The notes beneath the pieces were generated by a model, which saw only the letters and a program-made list of their open reading frames with translations, was not told where the DNA came from and did not search any database. 64,000 nucleotides of DNA from Trematomus loennbergii. Its lineage: Eukaryota > Chordata > Actinopteri > Perciformes > Nototheniidae. Of the stretch, positions 1 through 12,128 are shown piece by piece. Position 1 is the first letter of the stretch; every line of letters starts with the position of its first letter. The position numbers were made by a program, and so were the translations under genes. The stretch is taken from positions 12,144,325 through 12,208,324 of the forward strand of contig JAAOOA010000033.1 of the NCBI GenBank assembly GCA_012861695.1. The letters are read 5' to 3'.

Positions 1-2030
1 GGGAATACCTTTGTGTTGCTGTATGATTTGGTGTGGGTACGTAAAAGATAAAGTCTCATGTACATTCCGAGCTGCTATTTACCAAACACTGGTGCTTGCA
101 TTCTTTGGGCAAAATGATTGAGTCTTGTGGGGGAGTAGGAGGGACAGAGTCATGTGCTACAGTCTGCTGGGGTGTTAAGTTGTCAAACCAGAGTCATTTG
201 TCAGATGGGGCCTTCAGAGGCAATCATACAAGAGTTTCTTTTTTTGGGACCCATATGGGCAACATTGTTCCATAAGCTGCCTTGCCCTTTCTGAAACATC
301 TCCAGCATTCAATCCAGTAGCTGAAGGATTGAGACGGCTGCCTACCAAAACCACCGTCTGAATTTAAACGAGGATGTGTGGGCATTCAACAGGAGTCACA
401 GTGTTTCTCTGCATAGGTTGCCTAGTAGTTGTCTTATACGGTTAAAACAACATCAAAAGGGGACCAAGCCAGATCGATGGTCTTTCGAAGAGAATGTTTT
501 CCAAAATGTATTTAAAAACATCTTAAGTTTTCTTATTCTAGTTTCTTTTGGTGGGAAGACCCAACATACCAAATTGAAATTGTTAATTGGGTGACGAAGT
601 GTGTGCCTGGCCTACATAATGAGCTCAAATTGCATTGTTTGAGGCAGGGTCGATATTGAGGTCATAGACTTGTGTGTAAGATTACACATCAGGCGGTGGT
701 TTTAGTGTGTCACATGCCTCCTTGCAACTGGACTACTGCCTGTAGTGGTTTATTTATACATTCGACTTTGCTATTGGTTTCCATGTGTTCAGTTTTGGTT
801 TTGGTTGACCAAATCACCCTCCATCAAGAGAAATATGTTTAAACGATTTAACACTTCTACTTTCCGTTTTATTACCATTTTGAATGAACAAAATGTGCTC
901 AGAATTTGCGTGGTCTCTTTATGACTCTGGCCAGAAATGCTACTATATTGTTTGCAAGTTCATTAATAAGGTTATGTATCGAATTATGTAACGAGATCAG
1001 CCCAGAAGAGATTTGCATAATTAGACACCAAGTTCACTGCTTCCTTGTTTTAAACATAACAGAGAAAACACCGATAAAGAAATGTAAAGAAGAAGGAATA
1101 GATACAGGATAGAAAGATGGTAAAGGGCCCTTATATAAGCATCAGAAAAAAGTGTAGTAAAATATTTCCTTTGTAAAGAAATGTCTTTAAGAAAGGAGAG
1201 AGAGAACATGCAGGTAATATTGAAATGTGTTGGCGAGCAAACTAGATTTGTGCTTAGATAAGAGAAAAGGTCATATGAAACAGAAACACAGAAACATCTG
1301 AGATACAGAGAAGTGCATTGAAAGGAAAGCAAGGCAGCAAAGGAGGAAGTATGCCATCAGTGAGCTTGTGACAGTCAGAGCACTGACAGAAGAGGGGAGT
1401 CATTCATAAAAGCAGCACATGACTTCATGACTGTTACATACTTGTACTGCTTTGACCTCAATTGTGTGAACCAAAACTGACTTAAACATTCTCTCATTAA
1501 CATGCAGACAAGCAATTATCCTTTTCTTGAACAACCGGTCTTAAAAAAAAAAATCCCTTGCAACCGTTTGTAAAGGGTAATTGAAAAAACAACACGATAA
1601 CGAACAGGGCCTTAACCTTTTTTAAATGAATACACTTCCTGAAAAAAAGTGATCCTTTCCGAGATCAGAGGTGTACTGTAAAACAGAAACTCTTTAAACT
1701 ACAACTCCACCCAAACACCTAGCAACCCCACTGTTTTTCTTATCCACACATGCACATTAAAACGTTACAACCTAACCCTCAAATCTACATTGAGCTCAAA
1801 TGATATATCTTCCAAACTACATCCTTGTTACCTCAAAAGGAAAGCGCTGCCAAGCTGGTACCAGCCACAGGTTGGTAACACTTCAGCAGAAGACAAAACT
1901 GTAATGAAACAACTGCAAGAAAAACCTCCTTTGACCAACACTACCGAACCCTGTAGATGTACCTAAGCCTGGTTAAATATTACCGACTCCTACCTGGGCA
2001 TCATCGCGAGTCTGCCAGTCCTTTTCCAGC

Positions 2031-2087
2031 CCTCTCTCTCTACTCCTCTCTCTCTCTCTCTACTCCTCTCTCTTCTCTCCTCTCCTC
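2031..2087. repeat. CT-rich simple repeat
   Basis: Interrupted (CT)n/(TC)n pyrimidine tract inside the fnip1 intron. Short open frames crossing it are low-complexity artefacts. Confidence 0.8.
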
Positions 2088-2913
2088 TGTCAGCCAAAGC
2101 AGGGTCTAAGAATAGTGGTGAACTAAATTCACACAACAACATGAGACTGTCAGGTGATCGCAGGAGCACTGTGTGTGCCGGACAGTACAGAGGCAGCAAC
2201 AGCAGCGAGCCCGGACTGCTGACTGCCACAAAGCGCTGTGATAAGAGAGCGACAGTGGGATCTGTTTGTCTGTTGTTTCTTAATCCAACGCCTTTTGTTT
2301 TCCACTCTCCATTGTGTTCCCTCGCTGCTTCTTTCTATCGCACTTCCTTCGATCATTTTACGTATACCTCAAAGTGTTCCCTCAAAAAGAAGGCTTAGAA
2401 TAAAAGAGCAGGAACAAATGTATTAAAGAAACCAGACTCTTAGGTGAAAGCTTCCCAAGACTTTGAGTAACTTGAATTCTTCCTTTAAAAAATGTGAGTC
2501 ACAACATCTCAATTGGTTATCATATAAGTTACTTGTCCTTGGTGACTCTGGGTGAGGTCTAACGTTTTATGCTACATCATTTGATTAGTAGAGGGGCCTA
2601 TAAATAACTGCTTCCACTATGAATTTGAAAATGTTTGAAAAAGGGGCCAAATAAATCTTTTAGAAAACACGAATGCACGATTTCAAAATCAGATTCTATC
2701 TATGAGTTGATTGTATATTTTGATTGAAAATGCTGTTCTAATAGTAGTGTAATAGACCTATATAAACACATACTTCAATTGCAGTTATATTGCATATTTC
2801 TAGCTTTGGTTGATGCTCTTCTCCAAAGTTTCTGCACTTACACTGGTCCGTGTACAAAGGTAGTACAATAACAACTATTTTATATTTAAAAACTTTAAAT
2901 CGCATACTAATAG

Positions 2914-3205
2914 AGTGCCACAGTGACGCGTCCTAAACCTGGAAGTAAACTTCTTCCGGTTCCTTCGACAAAAACCAATGCAATTTCTCCATAGGATTTT
3001 GGAAAATAGCTGGAAATAAGGTCTGTGGTTGACACGCATTTAAGAGACAGATCACGTTTTGTTCAGCCGGATAATATCCACATGTCTACCCTACTTTTAT
3101 AATTTTCTAATCATAAATCTATCGATAAGATTTTTTTGTCGAAGGAACCGGAAGTGGTAAAATGCTAACTTACTTCCGGGTTTTAGGACACGTCACTGTG
3201 GCACT
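2914..3205. mobile_element. 292-bp MITE with long terminal inverted repeats
   Basis: The left end begins AGTGCCACAGTGACG and the right end closes with CGTCACTGTGGCACT, its exact reverse complement. The inverted match continues inward for about 60 bp per arm (roughly 2914-2974 against 3132-3205), including the block GGTTCCTTCGACAAAAA, with small indels. Such long arms around a short non-coding middle identify a non-autonomous DNA transposon able to fold into a hairpin. A clear target duplication was not found, so the superfamily is unassigned. Confidence 0.88.
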
Positions 3206-3412
3206 TTATGGTTGCCACTCATGTTGATATACTCTGATTCCTGGAGAAAAATATTTTTAATTTGACAGTGATAAAGTCTGCAACAATGGGAAAACAGCAC
3301 TGCTGCACCTGGCCGAGGTGTACGCTGATTAAGGTCACCTCAAGTTTCCTTCACTCCAGAGTCTGACATCAGCGTACCGACTGACCTCAAAGAGCTCTCT
3401 CTCTCAAATGCG

Positions 3413-3480
<68 letters not shown>
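3413..3480. repeat. (GT)n microsatellite
   Basis: Almost uninterrupted GT dinucleotide array of about 34 units in the fnip1 intron. Confidence 0.97.
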
Positions 3481-3484
<4 letters not shown>

Positions 3485-5840
3485 ACAGAGTGACAGTTAC
3501 ATAAAGATCCTCTGGGTGTAAGCTGTGTGACGTTCTTCCGGCTGTGTGTGACAGCGGTTTCTGTAAGGTCTGCCATTTTACACTGTGTATCCAAATATTA
3601 AATTACTTTAGTAAGAAATCAATCATATATCACTTTCACCAGCATGTTTTCCTGTGATGCATCATGACAGTTTAGGGTAGATATGGTACTTTGATGTTAA
3701 ACATTTGAAGCTATGACGGACGTGCACTACCAGTGGATATGCATCAACGGAGTGACACAAAGGAACAGTAATCACATCTAATCTTGTAGACACTGTAGTT
3801 GTATAGGGGCACCTTTTGCACGTACTGTCTGAAAGAGTCATGAATGTGTTAATAGTTCCCACTGTGTCTCGGTTTGTCAAACTTAAAACTTTCCAAATAG
3901 AAATTGTTATACCCGAGTCATGGGCTGAAATGAACCCCAATGGAGAGGGGCTGCTGGAGAGTGTGTCCCATGGGGAAACACAATTTATTTTGTACCTCTT
4001 TTCACATCAACACAATTGCTGAACCACTTTGAGTTAACAATTGTTTTGGTCCGAGTATTTTAGTAAACAGCGTCTACTTTAAGCAACATGCCCACATGAC
4101 CTAAAGAGCACCTGACTTCCTGCATACCTGCAGCTTTCCCTGGTTATGTTGCATTAGAGACTTCTGCATTCCTGCAGTCACATGATTCTGAGTGGGGCAG
4201 GATGCTGCAACGCCCTGAGGTTACTGCACTCAAGTGCTAATAAAACATTCAAACATCTTCTGTTCAAGGGCTGCCTTCTCTTAGTCAATAAATCGACTAA
4301 TACGTTGTTTTGTTCTTAATCGACTACGTTTTATTAAGTCGACTTAGACAATAGTTCATTTTCAAAAAGAGTCCAAGTCAGGTTGAAGTGCTCAAGACAA
4401 GAGTCAAAAGAGTGAGTATGTATCATAAAGCAACGAAATATAGTTTTTAAAATAATAGTATCAGTTTACTTTTGTAAAAATCCTGTTCAATGGTTGGTGA
4501 GAAACTGCTGGCTATTGGGATTTTGTGTCTAGTATACCTGCATAGTGTCCAGAAAGAAACGCTAAACGTATGTATTATGTAGTTAACTTTGCATTTGTGC
4601 ATGTATTCTAATGTGCCAACTATTGCTTACTCCTGTGTCACAACTTATGTGAATCAACAACACATGACAGAAACTGAGTGTGATGACACGGAGTAATGAC
4701 TGTTTATCAAGAAGATCACATGAACGCACCACCAGGCTGAAAGGAGTGGAGGAAGCCGTGTAGAAATCAGGTCGTATGGTGAAGTCTGGTTTAATGGTGA
4801 ATCAGATATTTGCCTTAGGAATCAGCTGGACAGAGGGTCATATGATAGACATGATTAATAACTGCTTACTCTTAAAGCAAAGTGATACCGTCAGTCAGCA
4901 CATCCTCACATCCTCCCCCCTCCTCCTTGTCATGTCTCCCTTTCTCATCAGCTGAAAGTAGGCTAATTATGTAGGTGATGTGAGTCTTTGGTTTGACTTT
5001 CATATCCCACTATTTCTGCCCAGTATGATCAGTTTTGTGAAAAAGGATGTATGTATAATTTCAGATTCAGAAATGTCCTTTTAATGGTTAAAACAAAGTT
5101 CTTTCTCTATGGAAGATTTCATCCAAATCATAACTAAGAACAGTTTTTCCTTTGATTTGTTAAATAGAGGTTTACTGGTCATTACAAGGGCCATAAATAA
5201 GATATTTACATTGATCAACAGCTCAAATAATGTTTTGGAAATTCAATAAACAGCTACATTTCATTATCAAACAAATCAATAAATAACTAGGTGCAAATGA
5301 AAGAAAATCTATCATGCCATCTTTTACATGATTTATATTGGGAATAGTTGATTTCACTAAATAAACGAAGGAAACCAAAGGTCTCCACTGGATGCTTAAT
5401 GTTGTGCATATAACTAAATAGAACATGAAAATGTTTAACATCAATTTCAGAGTAACCCAATATGCAGTCTATGTGCTTCACTTTGTCTTTGCACGGTTTG
5501 TGAGGTCCTGCTGCCTCAGTATCATGTATCGGCATTAGCTGTGAAACTGTAAACTGATCACTAACAAATGCTTGGTGATAAATGTGATTCTGGGAATTGT
5601 CGGAGTAAGCTGCATAAAGTTCTCGTAAAGCACAGACTTAATTTTCCTTGGCTCGATTCATACAATTAGTCATGTGCTGATATGGTCATATGCCAGTTGA
5701 CTATTATCTTGAAAGGCCAAGCCAAGACCAACCCATAAAGTGATATGAGAAATATCCTGCAGTCCTAACTAGATGTTAAATCGACTTACAAGCACTCACC
5801 AGAATGCTACTGCGTGTGCAGCTTAAAAACGATATCTTTA

Positions 5841-5880
5841 CCATGACCCCGCAATTCTGACCATGACCCCGCAATTCTGA
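5841..5880. repeat. 20-bp perfect tandem duplication
   Basis: The 20-mer starting CCATGACCCC occurs twice back to back (5841-5860 and 5861-5880), directly beside the large CA array. It is probably a slippage or repair product at the microsatellite edge. Confidence 0.9.
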
Positions 5881-5881
5881 G

Positions 5882-6271
<390 letters not shown>

Positions 6272-7140
6272 ACACACACGATATTGCTTTTTTCAGTTAG
6301 TTGGAAGAGAGTCAAAGTAGTAAACTGCACCTGAAACTAATCTTTAAAATTAGGTTGTTTCTGTGTTCAGCTCAATATGTTCAACAAAATAATATTGGAA
6401 ATGATTGTCTTTATTTATTTTCATTCAAAAAGCAATTATTTGATTGAGCAGTGTACTGAAAGCAACATACACACTTATCTCTACTGAGAATTCAGCAATG
6501 TGATCGTCCCACAAACATGACAGCCTGAGATTGATGAAAGCCTCACATGACAGCGAGTTATAAAAGCATGCGGTGAAGGAAGGACACCACGCCACTCAGG
6601 AACCTGAAACTCTATTTCCCCTTTGAATTAAGGCAAAGGGAATTACTATGCATCAGTCTGATGTGGTGTATCATTTTGTATTGCCTTATGCAAAATCATG
6701 CATTTTCAGAAAGGAAGGAGGATTCTGCGATATGAAAAGCACAACGTTTTATTCCAGACTTATGCCTGTTTCATACCAACTTTAATTTGCAATGTGTGCA
6801 ACAAATCTGAATGTGGTAAAAGCTTTGAGCTTGATTATAAAAATACTTTTTATTCTAGTGTCTCTATTAAAAGTGTCAGTGATCCAATCTTCAGAAATGG
6901 ATAATAAACAGCAAAGTCAATTGTTTTCCTCACAATGATATGGTTGATATATTCAGTACAAGTTCATCAGGCTATGCTCATTCAACCTCAGGAAGACACT
7001 TGTGCTTTCAGACAACTCTTTAACCTCAAAACCCATATGACTTGGGTTTTGAGGTCTTACAAAATAGTCTGTGAAAACAAAAAGGCTAGCCACCCACAAG
7101 CATCCCAGCCTCTCTTTGGATTAGCCAAACTGCATTCCCT

Positions 7141-8143
7141 GGGTGTTTCTCAATGTCGAGGAAGGCTCCTCCAGAGCCACTATTTCAAGGATGCTACGTC
7201 ATCGAGTCCCGCCGAAGGACTGTTCCAATGTCCAGGATTCTTGGAATTCTACCGAGGCCGGCGTCCTTCATTGCGGGAAATTTCGAGGCTGCACATGTGT
7301 CTCCTCCGCGGTCTTAAAATCCCCACAATGCTTTGCGCACGGACCAATTTCCCAAATCTTTGGCGAAAATCGCGCTCCATTTAAGGCGGGGCCTCGCATA
7401 TGACGCACACCTGTGTTATGGCAGATTCTCTATTACAGCGTGTTTCTCACTTATTCATGAAGGTCACACAGGTCAGAGAGGCTCCATTGCCTCTTCCGCA
7501 ATTACCAGCAGATGTACCCACATAAGTAAATTACCAAGGTCAGCGGAAGACCAAAGAGATCTTTATTAGATTATAATACAGTTAGAGAGAAAACATTGAG
7601 GTTTGTGTGTTGGTTAATGTAAGGAAAATTGTGTATGCGGTCATGTGCAAACTTATAGTATTTGTTAATTGGATAATTCATATCCTGCAAGACTCCTAAA
7701 TAAAGACGTCATGAGATAATGACCTTTCCACTGCTGGAACATATTAACATATCAACTATCTCTGCCACGTATGTTTCAAGTGTATGTTCGTGTGTGTTTT
7801 ACGTGTATAAAGCACACGAGATCTTTCTAGTCTGTGGGGCATTTCCACGATTGGCTGCTGTGGCAGAAGGTGATGTACTCCAAATTATTATTATTGTTGT
7901 TGTTGTGCAACTGAATAATAATGAATCCCATATCTGTGTTTGTGTTTTATTGATCTCTCTCTCTCTCTGTGTTAACATTTAAAGTTGGTGAGCCATACAT
8001 TGCACTAACACCTGCACACCTGTTAGCCTGTTCCACCATTCTTCGTTTTCCGAGGCTAGGAAGGATTCTTGCCTCGCTTCTGAAGGACCTGACTCGGAAG
8101 ACATGTCCTACCAAGGAAGCGTCCTCGACATTGAGAAACACCC
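7141..8143. mobile_element. 1.0-kb DNA transposon remnant with TIRs
   Basis: The left end GGGTGTTTCTCAATGTCGAG and the right end (8124-8143) are inverted copies of each other. The match runs about 25-30 bp, with GGAAGGCTCC against GGACGCTTCC further in. Both ends are flanked by CCT (7138-7140 and 8144-8146), consistent with a 3-bp target duplication as in PIF/Harbinger-type elements, although CCT is not their usual TWA target. The interior shows no transposase; the open frames at 7143-7569 and 7969-8448 lie in it and are not credited as genes. Confidence 0.8.
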
Positions 8144-9696
8144 CCTATGTTCTGTATCTCAGCACAAACGCAGCTATATTGAGTTGTATGGGTCAACAAG
8201 GAAGTTTTCTCAGCAGGCAGCGGGTGGCAGGGGGCAGCCAGGAAAAGCAGTCTGGCTGTGGGGTGGGGAGGACAAAGCTATTGGCTAGTGATCAGACCTC
8301 TGACTGGCTACAGGATGAGCAGGGAGCTCTCAGTGTAATGTACAGTATGCTGTCCCTAGTCAGGTGCTGCAGCCAGGGAAACCAGAGAGGCTTTTCCCTC
8401 GGGTCAGCCCACATGCTGCCCCCTGTGGTATTCTGCAGGGCATGGTGAGCCTGTCACACAGCTTTGAGTGATTTATAATGTAGGGCAACAACAATACTGC
8501 AAAACCTTATTTATTTATGTATTCATGTTTTCATCTTCTGCAAGGATTTTGCTAATGCAGAAGCCAGTAAAACATCTGACAGTTTAATAGCGCACAAAAC
8601 CAACAGCCAATATATTGATGTTAAAAAATAAAGCAAGACCAATAACAAATCTGTGTGTAATTTTCATAGCAAATAGAGAACGCACTCAACAACTATTATA
8701 CTACTCCCGGAGCTCAGGGGCTGCAAAGGCTTACAAAGAAATGAGTGTGCTGCACAAATTAGTGATCCCCTGATTTATTTAAGGTTATTAGTTTCATCAT
8801 ACCAAAAGCGTCTGCATCTATTGTAGCTAAACGAGAACAGTAAGCCTATAATACTGGCCCTTTCTGGGCTAATCCTGCTACCACCCAAGTGTCATATCTA
8901 TCCATCCATCACTCCTTCTTCTTGCCTTTGTCTACTCACAGTGCCTCCCTCTCCAAAGCAATTCATGCCTGATGAATGGGGAAGCATTGCCAGAGGTATG
9001 AAGAGCACAGCTGACCACCGAGTTAACAGAAATGCCTGCCGTCTGCCTCTTTGGTCTACGATTGAAGCGAGCTAACCATACACAAACAGCATTAATAACA
9101 CATGGGCACAGAGCAACTTTATGGCCATACATGTGCTGACAAAGACACCGGCCAAAGTGAAAGTAACACCACAAGCATGTGAGCTTTCAGGTCCTTCAAT
9201 GGGTGGCCGGCCGTGAGCAATAATTCCCAGTTCAAATGTATTTAAAACTAAAAAGAGCCCTTCCCCATGGTGCCAGTGACAGATTTGACCCTGACCCAGA
9301 GAGTGTGTAGGAACATACACAGGGAAACTGTAAATCAACTCAGGGAGTATAGAGTATCCTAATAGTCAGCTTAAGGATGCCTTGCTCAGTCAGATCAAAT
9401 TGTGCCTTAGGGTATTTCAATAGCAAGTATTTATATTGCTGACAATACATGTCATACCGCATGGTGGTCTTATTATTTTTGTGATGATTCCCCTTGCATT
9501 TGATTGACTCCATTTTAAAAGCAGCTTAACCCTGCTACTGATGGACAATACCAGTAAGTATCTAAACAAAAAGTATGTCACTGCAATTTGGAGGGAGAAA
9601 ATATTGCCACAAATATGATGCATTTGCATTTTTCGTTCAAGCTGGCATGACATAGAAGTCTTGTTTTAGTCCACATTTGAATCAATTAATGTCCCA

Positions 9697-9775
9697 TCTG
9701 ATTTAGAATCAGAATACCTTTATTCGTCCCACAAGGGGACATTTGCATTTGTTACGGCAAGAAAAAGAGCCAAAG
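9697..9775 (-). mobile_element. Retroposon 3' tail, minus orientation
   Basis: Read on the minus strand this is a block ending GTGGGACGAATAAAGGTATTCTGATTC, close to the plus-strand block at 42215-42260. Such polyadenylation-like tails are the 3' ends of 5'-truncated fish retroposons. The family is not named. Confidence 0.55.
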
Positions 9776-10951
9776 CCAGCTTAATATTAACTAAGAAGTA
9801 TGCATACAAAAAGATTAAAGATAACGATTTTTTTTTTTTAATTACATCATTTACAAAGTACACATCCTGTAACAGATTTGAAGATATAGCAGCCAGGTAT
9901 ATATTGCAGTTATTAACGGCATCGTCAGACGAGTTGAGTTGAGTAATACAATCAGGATTTTATTTATATCTTGATTTTTTTATGAACATGACTGCTATAA
10001 TTTTGACATGTACATATATGTATGTAGTTTACACCATAGACTGTTAAATCACGACATCTATAAATTCGTGCATGCCACATATCACTTGTGTTAACTAAAC
10101 ACAAGACATATAGATAAACACAAAATAAACAACATCCATATCTGCCATTTAGAGCACAAATGATTATCAGAAAAAGTTGACGTCTCCAGACTGCAGTGTC
10201 TACTGGTCTGCTGTGGTTCTGTCTGTCAGTTACCGACTGGACTGATCACATGTGCTCCAACACAGAGCACACTGCGTCCTCCTCCACCTCTGTCTGACGG
10301 CAGTGGAGAAGAGTACAGTTCCATCACAGGACTGAGAGAAGCCAGCTGTACTTTGCTCCAAGTCATCGATGGTATAGCCCACGATTGGCGACAGAAGAGC
10401 GCGACTGCAACCGCCTCTAGTGCCTCGTTGTTGTTCTTACCACACAGGCTTAAATAACCGTAACCAAAGCAACACAAAGGGGGACACAAAGGGAAAAGGT
10501 TCCTCTGCAACTTCTAAGCAAGAATATCGATCCGCTGGTTATACCACACCTCAGGATGGGAGGAAACGTGTATCGTGGACTTATTGTCACTTAATTAACA
10601 ACTGCATACGAGCTGTAATACTTATATAAAACACGCGACAAATAAGAGCTATTGATTCAAGCGGTCCCATCAGGAGACAGCACATGCAGCAGCAGCAGCC
10701 CCCGCTAACGGATGGTAGCTAGCATTAGCATGTTAGCTAACCGACCAACAGGCACAACACGTCTCCAGTCACCGCACTTTCATATCAAATTCAAATAAAC
10801 AATACCAAACAACGTTGTAAAGTGCCAGTGAAAACAACATATACACTACGCCAAAAACTATGTCATGCTTCAGGACTCGGTGAAAGTAATTAATAAATGT
10901 ACAACATTACACACACAAACATGCACACACAAACAAAATAGCTAACGTTAC

Positions 10952-11040
10952 CTGAAAGCTGGGTCATCTTTGTTGCATCTCGGGGGCGACGAAAACGCAT
11001 TTTTCTTGTTGAAAAGTTTCTGGAAGAGAGTCGGAGGCAT
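10952..11040 (-). CDS. fnip1: Folliculin-interacting protein 1, first coding exon
   Basis: FNIP1 binds folliculin and AMPK and acts with FLCN as a GTPase-activating complex for RagC/D in lysosomal mTORC1 signalling. The minus strand reads from ATG at 11040 for 29 codons plus 2 nt, beginning MPPTLFQKLFNKKNAF and ending before a good donor (CAG|GTAACG, donor at 10951-10950). Vertebrate FNIP1 starts MAPTLFQKLFSK, so the first twelve residues match almost exactly. Only this exon is in the window; the remaining roughly 1,100 codons lie beyond the left edge. Its position, next to meikin and acsl6 on the same strand, is the mammalian order. fnip2 is the alternative, but the synteny favours fnip1. 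Confidence 0.87.
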
Positions 11041-11185
11041 TTTGTACCAAAATAAATTCGGTACAGAAAGTCTCTTTTCTTTTCAAATCCGAGAGCAAAT
11101 CTTGTTCCTTGTAACTGTCTCCATGGGTGTCACAGTCATATGACAGGCATTAGTCACGGGAGCTGCTTGGTAACTAACTGCATTT

Positions 11186-11240
11186 TTTCGATTGGCTGAC
11201 TGGACGTTACTGCTCCAACAAATTACCTGATTGGCTGCTA
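11186..11240 (-). promoter_or_regulatory. fnip1 promoter with two CCAAT boxes
   Basis: Two ATTGGCTG blocks on the plus strand (11191-11198 and 11230-11237) are CCAAT boxes when read in the fnip1 direction. They sit about 150-200 bp upstream of the fnip1 ATG and 39 bp apart, typical NF-Y spacing from a start region. Promoter function is inferred. Confidence 0.55.
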
Positions 11241-11299
11241 TTTTTATCCCGGTACCACGTGGTCAGTGGATTCGCTGTGTTGATGTTTTGTCGGGAATC

Positions 11300-12128
11300 G
11301 TGACAGCGTGCATGTATTCACAAAAATAATACAAGTGCGACTTCTGAGATGCTTACAAGAGATAGATAAGATATTTTAAAGTGTCACATGAGAAAAAGTG
11401 AAATGGAAAGGCAAGGATTGTGTTCAACAAACAAAGGGTATCCAACAAGAATCATTACCATTTATTATTATTGTACATTCATTTAGTTTTTACTTTTTTG
11501 GACGATCGGAAATTAGTAGGCCTACATTAGCAGGGAGTCCTTGAAAATATAGACGACCAAAAAGTCAAATTAACTTACATTTAAGCTTTTTGTTTACATT
11601 ACAATTTTTGATTTGTATGCAATTATGGCACTTTAATAACAACAATTAATAACACAAAAATGCAACACAAACATATATATTTTAAATTGTAAAACAATCA
11701 CTAACAGGAGAGGTGAAAAGGCGCAGTAAAAAAAATACAGGTCTGACATCTAGTGGTCACTTTGCACAGACACTTGTCTGACAACTGTAGAATACAAAAG
11801 GTAAGCAGAGGTACATGTCAAGGTTTGTAGGATACAGTAACAAGGTAATAAAAGGACAAGGTTGAGAAGAAAGGAAAGTTGAAAAGTCACACTCAAAATA
11901 TATGATGTGCAGGGACTTAAATACATGACAAAAAAAATACTTGCCTTTTGAATTATTCTCTTTAAATAAAGAATGCATCACATTTAAATTATCATTTGAG
12001 ACATTATGACAGCCTCATACACTGACATCAGATTACTCTTTTACAGGATAGTTAACATACAGACCTCTATACATCTTGATTATGGGAAAAAGACAAAATC
12101 TTAACATACATTCATTTGCCTTAAGAAG
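11300..12128. other. fnip1 upstream region and meikin 3' region
   Basis: AT-rich DNA between the fnip1 promoter and the stop codon of the minus-strand gene to its right. The part next to 12129 should include that gene's 3' UTR. A minus-strand AATAAA (plus-strand TTTATT at 11461-11466) is one possible poly(A) signal. No exon is apparent. Confidence 0.4.
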
